From Symsagittifera roscoffensis (Eukaryota; Xenacoelomorpha; Acoela; Convolutidae): a DNA stretch of 64,000 nt. The notes below the pieces were generated by a model. That model did not search any database, was not told where the DNA came from, and was given only the letters and a program-made list of their open reading frames with translations. The translations under genes were made by a program, and so were the position numbers. This document shows, in pieces, positions 10,501 through 22,500 of this stretch; positions within the stretch are counted from its first letter, which is position 1, and the number at the start of each line of letters is the position of its first letter. The stretch spans positions 806,001-870,000 of the forward strand of contig NC_087068.1 of NCBI RefSeq assembly GCF_963678635.1, read 5' to 3'.

Positions 10501-13500
10501 CTTCCATCAAGAGGCATGGAATTTTTTCTCTTTCTTTACTGGTTGTCTCTAAGGCTAACTCTAACTCTTGTAACTGTTTTTTTTTTTTTTCACAAGTTTC
10601 ACTTTATTTTTGTTATCGCCGAGAATTGATGGATTCTGATATTTTGACTAGATAATTATCCAATAACAGGGTAAAGTTTTCTAGGATCTCGATGATTTGT
10701 TAACCAAGTTCAGTACTTAATTGCAATACGCGGGGTGTATTTCGAATGAATTTCTGCCTGTCATACCGCTACTGCAGTAGCAGTAATTGTTTATGTATGT
10801 ACAACCAACCTACGGTGCTTACTTATTGCTTTTATGGTATACTCAAGGTCACAGTGTGTGATGACATTGAGACTAATGAGAGATCAGAGTTTTTCAGCAC
10901 TGATCTAGATCTCAGTAACTAATACCAAAAACAAAGAAAAAAGAAAACCTAAATTCAATATTCCGAATACAGTATTGAATTACAACTTGTTTTCAATTTA
11001 TATCGCAACGTATATCACATGGCGCAGCCAGCAGGATTCGCAGCTCAAGATAACAGAACGGATATGGGAATCCCGGTATTTTGGGCGTCAGCGAATCTAG
11101 ACCCTTCGTGGCAATTTAAAATCTGGTTCGAACAATTTCTCATGGCGGTTACGGTTAAAGAAAATGTGAACCCAGAGATTATTTTGGAAGAACCAAAAGA
11201 CATGCTAGAGGAACCAGCCCCTCGTCCAGAAACACCCCGAGACGGAGAGAATGAAGATGCGAGGAACGCAAGGACTCTTAGAGACAAGCTCGCAAGGGAT
11301 AGAGTACTATTGGAGAATGAAGAGAGAAGGACAAGGGGCCCACGAGTCGGACACAATGTTTTCTAGAACGAAGTACAAAAGAAATTGGTGTCCAGATTAT
11401 TTTTTTCTTTGGGTACAGAAGGAAAGAAACGATTCCTACAAAAGAACCCACATGCTGAAATATCGAAAATGACGTTCAGGGAAATTACAGAACTGGCAGA
11501 AGTTTCGTTCCAAAAGGTGAAATGTGTAACATACGAACGATACAAGCTGTTTACGAGAATGCAAGAATCTGGAGAATCTCTGGAATCATTTCACGCAGCG
11601 TTGACTGCACAAGCAGCCCGATCAGAACTGGGAACATTGGAAAATGAAATATTCCGTGATTTATTTATTTCAAAAATGAAAAACATGACCTTGCAGGACA
11701 AACGTTGACATTCGAGACCCTAGACCCGGAAGAGGTTCTGAAAAGGGCGATAAAATTCGAACACAGCAAGTTAACCACAATGGCGTTCCAGAAGACAAAT
11801 GCGGCGGCTACAGGAGGATCAAGTAACAATTACACTTCGGGTGTGAGAATAAAACAAGAACCTGTAATGGCAGTTCGAAATTTGTCAGGGACAACAAAGA
11901 ATCAAAACAGAAAGGAATCGAATAAAAGACAAAATAATAACAAGAATCAAAGCACGAAAACAAAACCATGTAACAGATGTGGAAGGCCATTTGATCAAGG
12001 ACATCTGAAAATTTGTACAGCGATGGTGAAAACTTGTAAGAACTGTGGTAAACCCAATCACTTTGCAAAAATGTGCAGATCCCAACAAGTAAGCGAAGTT
12101 GCGGAAGACTCGGAAGGATCAGTAGAGGAATGCGACCAGATAAGTGAAAGAATGGGGTCATGTAGTGAGGTTGAAGTTATGTCGATACAAACTTATCAAC
12201 CGGAAAACGAGAGAGTTTCAAAATATGTGAAAGATCGAATCAATGAAACGAAGAACAATTCAAATGCAGAAATGATACGAGTTCAGAAAATAGACTCGAT
12301 TCGAGATCCAACTTTGAAACGAGTAAAATCACTAAAGGCCATGGTACGAATTGATAACCAACTAATACAACTAACAGTGGACACGGGAAGTCCAGTTTCA
12401 TTTCTCAATTGGGCGACAACGAAGGAAATTATGGAAAAATCAAACAAAGTAAGATTCATTCCGTCAGAAAAACTGAATTTACAAACCAAATTCGTTGATT
12501 ACAACAAACAACCGATCAGTATACTGGGAGCCCTAAAGACCAATCTTCGGTCGGCGGGCTGGGAGGTAAAAGGCGCTACCTTCCTTGTATCAGAATGCAA
12601 GACCAGATGCATCATGGGACTAGATCTGCAAGGACAAGTGGGAATAGTTACTACACAAAAACCAGCGCCAAAGGAACTCACCAGGTTTGACGTGCTCATG
12701 TGCGAGCAGTCAGAAGGTTGGAAAGAAAAATTTTTCTCTCAATTTAAAAACTTATTTGAAAGCAAGGAAGTTCAAAAAACCACATTGTAAGTTCAAAATT
12801 TAAATATTCACTATGTCCAATCCAAGAAAAGGGGAGAAGAATCCCAATTCTCATACAGGATTAAGTCGAAAAAGAAATCGAGACGTTTTTGACTGAAGGT
12901 CATATAACAAAACTTGATAAATGTACAAGTGATTGCTTTATCGCTCCGATTGTGATAACAGTAAAACGGTTTTGAGTAAAAAAACGTGAATGCATTAGTT
13001 CGAAAAGGGATTTTGTATTCGATATTTTCCATCGGAACAAAAAATTGCGCATTTTTCTCTAAGTGGGTAAGTTTTATGAAATAAGGGGAATGATCATGAT
13101 TATTGACAAGTTTTGGAAAAAGATTTCTAACAAATTTTATGACAATTGTCCAACTGTGTTGGCTTGATTTTCATAGTGTATATTTTGTTTGTCTAATGTT
13201 TTTTTATTGAAAATATGGTTAATCAGTTTTGCATAACATACTCCTGAGTTCTGCTTAACTCCCTGAATATATATGTTTTTTTTTGGGGGGGGGGGGTCAG
13301 TTCATAAATAAAGCCGGTTCACTGGTAAATGGTTTTCATTTTTTGTTCCGGTCGTTTCGAAATAGAATGGAGTGTGCAGATTTGCTTCTTAATTTCCAGT
13401 AACACAAACGGTGTTTGTTTATGGCTGAAGTCACTGCCTCCAAAGAACGTGGCAAACTTCATTGCATGATGTTTGTGCTATTTCATTGTCTTTGTTTTTT

Positions 13501-16500
13501 GAGCTGCTTGAGTTGTTATATCTACTTAAATTGCTGCGCGATTTTTATAAATAGAGAATGTTTGAGGGTTTTAGTAGATACTTCTCAAATGAGTGCGGCG
13601 TTGTTGCGAAAAGTACCGAAGATAATGAATTGAATCTATATAGATAAGTTTTTGAGGTATTTTGGAAGTCTTATATTGTTTTAGTTATATAAACTTTTCG
13701 CGCTCCGATTGTTTGCGAAGAGCTTTTCTCGGTGGCTTCCCTCATGATGGAGGGACCGATTGTTGGAAATTTATTTATGATGGAGGACCGATTGTTGGAA
13801 ATAAATTTTCAGTCTTTTTGTCAGAATTGAATCCAATCAGAATTGAATACTCAAAATTCAAAGAACTCGCGAAATTGTCAATTTAGGACGTGGATTTTGG
13901 GGGAAAATATTCAGCAAATAGGAACGACTAACGATTTTGAGTGGTTCAAAATTTTCCATTATTCGATCATTCCATCATAACAATAGCACCCGCTTTTCTT
14001 TGCTAAATGTAAATTTGAGCAAATAAATGAAAGAATTGCGAACTTCTTGTGAGGTGCTAGGTATTTTAGCCGACCGATCTTTTAGCAGGCTCAAAGCAAT
14101 TGCTAACAAATGTGGCATTGGCAAGTTGACATGATAGCTTGCGCTTAACCAGTAGCGTTTTTATCTTGTGCTTAAATTTGTCTTCTGCGGTGCTAGAGAT
14201 TTTAGCAGACCAGTTTTTCAGCAGACTGAGAACAGTTATAAAATGTGATAGCTAACTTCAGACGCGGCATTGGCGATTAGCGACCGCCTGCTCCGCTGCG
14301 CTTGAATTCAACATGAGTGTTATTGTGCGCGTAAATTTTTGTTTTGCCGCTAATTTAGACTGTTGAGTTTGTAAAGTTGATAGTTTGGTGGCGTCCCTCA
14401 TGCTTGAAGGACCGAATGCTTGAAATTAATTTTAGCCATCTTTCAGCCAACCAGAATTGAGTATTCAAAATCTCAAAGTAAGAAAATAAATCCAGGCCAT
14501 TAGTGTAGTTATTGACCGATTAGATAAGAAGGGGCGTTCAACTGTGCCGAAGTACAACAGTGCCGAATTGAAAAAGCGTTCAACAGTGCCGAAATTTGAT
14601 GATTTTTGGCACTGTTGAACAATAATATTATTTTCGGCACTCTTGTATTTCGGCACTGTTGAACGCCCCTCTAAGGGCAGCACAACAGTGCCGAAAATGA
14701 TTTTATTGTTCAACAGTGCCGAAAATCATCAATTTTCGGCACTGTACTGTTGAACACTTTCATTTTCGGCACTGTTGTAGTTCGGCACTGTTGTACTTCG
14801 GCACTGTTGTACTGCCCCGATAATACGCAGATAAGTTTTCAAGACTGAAAAATTCTTATGATTTTGACCTCATTGATCTTGATGATTATCTGAAAAGTAT
14901 TGCGGTTGTAACCCGCAATTTGTAATATTTTTGATTATTTTCCACTGATTTAATACATTTTCTCTTAATATTGACTTCGATTTTGTGAGAAAGGCTTTTA
15001 GCCAATAGAAATGCTTAGCGATTTCGATTGGTTGAAATTTTTCAAGCATTCGGTCCTTCAAGCATGAGAATCCTCCCCGATAGTTTTGTTGACAAATTGT
15101 GAAATAATTGTCTTAATTGGGGAAACTTGGCCCCAGACTGAGCGTCTTTTGAGTCTGTCAATCAAATATCCATCACGGTGCTAGGGATTTCAGTAGACCG
15201 GTTTTTTAGCAGACTGGTTTTTTAGCAAACTCAGAACAATTATAAATTATGAAAGCTAACTTCAAACGCGGCATTGGCGATTAGCGACCGCTTGCTTCCC
15301 TGTGCTTGAATTCCACACCAGTGTTATTGTGCGCGTAAATCTTTGTTTTGCCGCTAATTTAGACTGCTGAGTTTGTAAAGTTGATAGTTTGGTGGCGTCC
15401 ATCACACTTGACGGACCGAATGCTTGAAATTAATTTTAGCTATCTTTCAGCCAATCAGAATTGAGTATCCAAAATCTCAAAGTAAGAAAATAAATCCAGG
15501 CCATTAGTGTAGTTATTGACCGATTAGATAAGAAGGGGCGTTCAACTGTGCCGAAGTACAACAGTGCCGAGTTGAAAAAGCCTTCAACAGTGCCGAAATT
15601 TGATGATTTTTGGCACTGTTGAACTATAATATTATTTTCGGCACTCTTGTACTTCGGCACTGTTGAACGCCCCTCTAAGTGCAGCACAACAGTGCCGAAG
15701 TACAACAGTGCAGAAAATGATTTTATTGTTCAACAGTGCCGAAAATCATCAATTTTCGGCACTGTTGAACACTTTCATTTTCGGCACTTTTGTACTTCGG
15801 CACTGTTTTATTGCCCCGATAATAAGCAGATAAGTTTTCACTACTGAAAATTTCTTATGATTTTGACCTCATTTGATGATTATCTGAATAGTATTGCAGT
15901 TGTGACCCGCAATTTGTAATATTTTTGATTATTTTCCACTGATTTTATACATTTTCTGTTAATATTGACTTCGATTCTGTGAGAAAGGCATTATACCAAT
16001 AGAAACGCTTAGCGATTTTGATTGGTTGAAATTTTTCAAGCATTCGGCCCTTCAAGCATGAGAATCCTCCCCGATAGTTTTGTTGACAAATTGTGAGATA
16101 ATGGTCTTAATTGGGGAAGCTTGGCCCCAGACTCAGCGTCTTTTTGAGTCTGTCAATCAAATATACATCACGGTGCTAGGGATTTTAGCAGACCGGTTTT
16201 TTAGCAGACTGGTTTTTTAGCAAAATCAGAACAATTATAAAGTTTGATAGCTAACTTCAAACGCGGCATTGGCGATTAGCGACCGCTTGCTCCGCTGCGT
16301 TTCAATTCAACACGAGTGTTATTGTGTGCGTAAATCTTTGTTTGCCGCTAATTTAGACTGTTGTGTTTTTGAAGTTGATAGTTTTGTTGACAAATTGTGA
16401 AATAATTGACTTAATTAGGGAAGCTTGGCACAAGAAAGCGTCTTTTTAAAGTCTGTCAATCAATAATGCGTCAGTTTTAGATACGTTGGTCTTCTAAAAG

Positions 16501-19500
16501 ATTGGTTCTCTTCTTGTGAAACTCAAACTCGCACTTGCTGTAATTTAAAACCTGGTCTCCAAACCTCTGTCACCAGATAGGGTCTTATGAACAAAACGGC
16601 CCAAAAAAGAAAATAGTGAGAACGGTCTATATTGAGTTATATTGGAAACTCCTTATCAACATACAATTAAACCTCTTATTACATAACTTACAAAGGAAGA
16701 TCAAGGGGCACGCCAAAGGGTGCAATTTTTGCGTGTTTTGCAAATTTAAAACTAGAGAGCTCATAGGCTCATGAATAGATCCATCTAGAGCTTTTTTCGC
16801 GATGATTGTAAGTTTTTTTCGTGATCACGCGAACAAATGCGTAGGTTGCTCAATGTGGTTTAGGTGAAGCCATTTTACATGTAAACTTATCTGCCTTAGT
16901 GTGTATCAAAATGCCTGACTGGCTGCCGGAATATGATTGGCTAATTCCCAGTTTTAGTTTTAAATTTGTTTCAATTTTGGTTTTTGGTCCGCTTACTGCA
17001 TAAGACTCCCAGACTGTCAAACATTTCATGAACAGAGTTTTTTTTTTAGCGGAATGCATTTCTTTTTTAGTTTTCACGTTCGCTCGTGTTATTTTCTTCG
17101 CTCGTATTATTTGCCAACTAGTCTCTAAGTACTTTGGAATAATTGATGTATTTTACTTGCGCACCAAATGATTTGCATTATTGTTTTTTTTTATCGGTTT
17201 TTATATATATTTTTAAAAATTTGTTCTTTCCACTGATACGATAAAACTATCGGCTAGAAAATACAGCGTAGCGATTAGCATGTGTGCTGATTAGCATGCG
17301 ATAATTGCTTCAATTCTGTGTGCAATCGGAGCATAATAAATTTGGCCAAAATTCTCATAATCTCTGAAATCACTTTTAGGGAAAGTAAAATATCACTTTC
17401 TTCTTATTAAAAATTCGGCCAAATTTACGCTGGTCATTAAGCAAATTGGAGTTATCAAAAGAATAGTCTTCAAACTTGTCCTGGACTAGTTCACTAAAGG
17501 CAACATGAGTTTTAATAAAGGCAGGAGAATTTTTAGGGGGACAGTGAAGGTTGGGGGACAGTAAACCGTACCGAATCCTAAGTACAATCCAAATCCGAAA
17601 CATTTCCGAACATGGGTCGTTTCATAAAGTCTAAAGTCCATGAAAAACAAAAAAGTTACTTAGCTGAATGTCTGGACCTGTTTGCTGAGATGATTGGTTT
17701 TGTCTTTTTAATTTCTGTCAAGTTTTCAATGTTATGAGTAATAATTTTGACATGTGCGTCAAAGTGGCGGAAACATAGCCGTGCCCACATGCAGGTTTTA
17801 AATAAAGTCGGTTGTGTAAAAGGCAAGTCGGTTGTCGTCAATAGTAGTAGTCGTAGTCAGAGTTGTTCGAAATCAATTTAAAAATTGATGGGTCTGATGG
17901 TGAATCGTCTGAGCTTCTGCTGCTTTTTGGCCTGTTGCCCTTGATGAAGTTGCTGTTGATGGGAGCTGGTTTTCAAAATAAACTTTTGTCCGCCTAAGAC
18001 CAACACTAGGCACAAGACCCTTAACATGTTTGCCACCAATCTTTTCCAAGAGCCTCCAATGTGAGGCGAATACTTTTTTCCTGTCGCGTTGTCCGTGGCT
18101 TATCTACTTCGATGATGATGAACCCTTTCTGAAATTCCGTGTTGATGTCCTCCTGGTATTTGGCTTTCATGGCCGGGTTTCCTCGTATTCGCTGTAGAAG
18201 ACTGGATATACTTGTTGGCAAGCCATCGGTTGTTTGGCAAATGTCGGTCGCGTTTCCAAAGCATTCCAACTTAGTGTCCATTGGTTAGGTGACGGGTCCA
18301 AGACGGCTGCGTTTGTGCACTGAAATTCGTTCGGCTTCCATCTTCATCTATTCGACTTCTCGTCGAAAGAGCAAACTGTCCGATTTGAAGTGAATGGTGT
18401 TGGCGTCGTTGTTTAGCTGCATTGTGTCCTAAAAGCCATCCTAAAGGAGTTTTCCATCCGATCGGTATATAATGTCCTAATGAGATAGCTTCTGTTGGTG
18501 TCACTAGCTCGGCGAAGTCGCATCTTATGATGAGTCCAGTTTCCTTTGAAGGCAGTGTTCCAATGAAAATTTGATCAAATGAAAACTTAATTCCTTGGGC
18601 AGATGGCGTTGACAAGCTCAGGGTCAAAATCGATGTCGTTCAGTTGAAAAATCTGCAGTCGATGCTTGTTGGGTCTAATTGTTATAGTCTTCTTGTCAAA
18701 AGCGGTGTCGTATGAAGTCAGCGCTTGATTAAGCTGAATCAAGTAGTTTAACTTGAGATCCGGTTTCAGTCAAACCTAAGGCATGTACTACTTGATTGTC
18801 ATGGGAAATCGTCATTGGCAATGTAGGGATGTGGCGAGTCGATTTCCATTTTTTGAGCTGAAGGTGCAATTCGATGCATCATCGTGTTAGTTGGCGTTTC
18901 TAATTGTAGTATCTTTACATCTTGTTGAGTTGCATTTGATGTGTAGTAGAGTGTGGTGTTTCTTGGTGCATCCATCTGTCCTACATGTCTGAGTTGATCG
19001 GCAAACTTGAGGTGGCGGAGGTAGTTGAAGCAGAGTTGTAGATCTCTGGCATGATGAAATTGTTCCTTGTGGTTCATCGCTATCAGGTGTTGGTAACTTC
19101 CGAGTTTTGGGGAAAGTTTTATCTTGTGACATAAACTAAACCATACTTGATCGGATTGCTCAGACGGCCGGCAATTGCGAGAAAATGAAAATTAGGTCTA
19201 ACCTGAATAATTATTACCAAAATACTTTTAACTTATTCAATTTCTTATTTAATTGTTTCTGTTACGGGCTAATAAATTGAATGTTAAGTGTGCTCATGTC
19301 GATTTTGTGTAAAGGGCAGTCGTGGGCAACCCATGTGGGTTCGTTGGCTGTCCTCTCAGAGGGTTTTGTTGTATATATTTGATGCTTAGTTGTTAATAAC
19401 CAGTTTCTCTTGAGAAATAAATCTTCTGCTTTTATCCGGGCAAAGATCTTTTCGTGGCTCCTTGTGTCCAGGCTGATGTTGCTGTAGTTTCCCTTGAATG

Positions 19501-22500
19501 TTGGAGCTGTTGTTGTGATTATTTGTTCGGCTGGCTGAATATGCTTGTTAATTGGTTGGTGCTGAGCAGGTCGCTGTAGGCTTGGTCGTAGACGTTGAGT
19601 GAAGGTTGTTGAAGTCTTTTGCCGACACCCTGCTTACTGGAATGGCTTAATGTTATAAGTAATGTTTTTGACACGTGCGTCAAAGTGGCGGGATTAACAC
19701 TACAATTGTTTACATGAACATGCTTATCGACACAGATGCTAGTAGGGCGGTCTCCGCTAGAAGTAGATTTAATTATCTACTACTGCTATACAATCGGTAG
19801 AACTAATTTAGCCTTGTAGATCTAATTCTTCTAATCTTTTTTTTTTCAGTCTCCTGTTTTGTGTATATTTTAAACAATGAGATTTTCAAGAAATGCTGCT
19901 GCGAAAACGAGCATGTCCGTATTTAGAAAAGACAACAGAATTGAATCAAGTTTGTGTAATCATTACAAAAACAAAATCTTGGCAAGGAAGAGACCCGATT
20001 CACGAAAAACAGAAGTTTGCAAGTTTTTCTTACAAGGCAGTTGCACTAAGCCTAATTGCAGTTACAGCCATATTTCACGGTCGAATAGATTTTCTGTGTG
20101 CCAAGAGTTTCTACAAAACAAGTTTTGTCCGCGTGGGTCTAATTGCTTATTCAGGCATATCACGAACGCTTCCAAGAAAAATCACGACTTACCATCACAA
20201 CCTACGAATACTCAGCGCATTCAAAGCTTTAAACTAACTAGAAATTTGAACATTTCTCCCAAATTTGCAAAAGCAGACAGCAAATCTGCTAAAGAAAAGA
20301 AATCATGCGTAACTGGAAATACAAACACTTCCGAGTCTAGTGACTTAATTGTGCACTTAGAAAAAAGTAAGGCGCATCCGAAAAATGAAAGCAGCAACAA
20401 TAGCAACTGCTTCTTACTATTGGACGTCACTAAAAATGAAGATAATGATGGCTTAGAGTCTTCGCTGATAGACTCTCCGATGAGTTTGCTGGATGATATT
20501 CTGGACAGCAAAACTCATTCGATTTTACCTGATTTTATACGTAGATGACTTTTTGTATTTGTGTTGATAGGTATTCGTAAAGTTAAAAATATATTGCATC
20601 TCTCTTATTATCCACCCGGATGTCCTCATTCTTTATACCAGACATTTGTTACCCCCTAGATATAAAAGAGGCGGTGTAGAAACAGACCGAATTATACAAC
20701 CCATCATTATCTGATGGGTATAGTGGGATATGCTACCGAAACAATGTTGCCTGCACCCAAAAACCCACATCCAAAATAAAGAATATAATAACCAATTCTA
20801 GAAACTCTCCTTCATTTTTCTAATGTTGGCTGTTTACATTTATTCGCAAGGTTTGTTAAGCTTTAGGCTCTACTTTTGAACTGTATGCGACTAATTGGAG
20901 TACTCTCATTATTGTGATTGTTTCAGCGAGCAGTGTGCCCAGAATATGCCCAAGTTCACACTAGGAGATCAACTGTCGGATGAAGATTTCAACCACAAAG
21001 TCATCGCGCCCCAATGCGGAAAATGTGCTGTTGTTGTTTTCGATACGCAAGTTAGTTGCTTTGCAAGTCAAATTGATTGTTGTCGAAACAAATAAAGAAA
21101 GCCACAGTTAAGTTGACGTAGTTTGGCCAAATAATAAATCATAAATGGTTGCTTTCAAAAGTATCAAATTGTAGTTTGAAATAACACTCATTTGTCGCAG
21201 CTCTATTATGGAAGCATGCAGTGCGTTTGCTCATGCTTTGTGAAGGCCATGTACGCCTTTCGAATTGTATCTTTCCCTTTTCTGTACGTGGTTGTTGTCT
21301 TTTAGATTTCCCTGGATGACCTGGCTTCTCTGGCTCAACAAAATTCCCTCATGCCGTCTCTGAAGGTATAAATTCTAGCATAGAGAGCTCGCTAGCGCTG
21401 AACAATCTAAGTTTTATGACTTCAAAGTTAACCGAAGCAGTTCAGAACTTTCAACTGTCATACGCAAAATGATGAACAAAATCCCTAACAAACGAGCAAT
21501 CATAGTGCTTCAAAAATTATATGATACCATTAATTTTCTGAATGAGTATTTTTCAGTTCATTTTTTTGCGAGCGGGACTGGCTGTAAGTTACCTGTTCTC
21601 TGTCGGAAGGTCTGTGGTTCGAGCTTCACCGTAATTTGTTTGCGTTGTATTAAGCAATACTCCGCGAAAAATGCCAAAAAATTGCATCGGTCAGAACCAC
21701 GGACCTAATAGCAGTTCTGAGCAATAGTTTGAATATCTCGTATGGTGCTCCTTTCTCTGGTGGATAAAATTGTTCCTAAAGAAAGATATATTGTGTTTGT
21801 TTCTCTTGTATTTGTTTTGATTTGATCATTACAAATATTTAACAAATTCAATTGAAAATAGTGACAAGCGGATGAGCGATGGGCAGATTGAAAGCCACCC
21901 TTTTGGAGGGAGCGTGTCCTTTCCTTTATTTTGTTCATGTTTTGAAGAAGTTGTGTTGGGACGAAACAAGAGGTTAATTTGTGATAATTCAGGGTGTGCT
22001 GATGAAGGCGGATTGGCAGCGACTGATGAGCTACAAGGGGAGTGGGGGTGGGGGGCAGAAGACGCCCTTGTGTGACACACGATACATTCCACTCTCAGTT
22101 GATCGGTTACTATCCTTCATTGGGCGCCAAATATAATTCACACCTCAATACATTTTCCAATTTTTGCCTCCATTTCAATTCGTGTCCTTGAGTACAAGTC
22201 GCATCTGTCGGAAAAAAATGATGTTTTTTTGTTTGGTTAATCTATATAATAACGGACATGTTGATTTTTCCAGGCAATAATAAAGCAGAATCTCATAAAC
22301 AGGTGCTAATAGACAGGTAACAAATTGTTCATTTTGTTTCAGAAATTCAGAGAACGCAGCCAACGACATTGGTAAGCTCAATCAATTTGTGAATGAATGT
22401 TTTGAATTTTAATTGAGTTAAAATCCAGAGAAAAAGTTGGAAGTTTCGGTAGTTCATTTGTTGCGACATTTTTCTGCGACTTTTGCCTCCTTCTCTGTAG

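Larger units (their letters stand above)
14186..16460. repeat. Tandem repeat, about 2.3 units of 985 bp
   Basis: The word ggtgctag-gattt-ag-agacc begins units at about 14187, 15177 and 16169. Each full unit holds cgcggcattggcgattagcg, tgcttgaaattaatttt, a pair of fold-back elements and ttgttgacaaattgtga. The third unit lacks the fold-back pair and is cut short. No protein-coding text. Confidence 0.8.
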
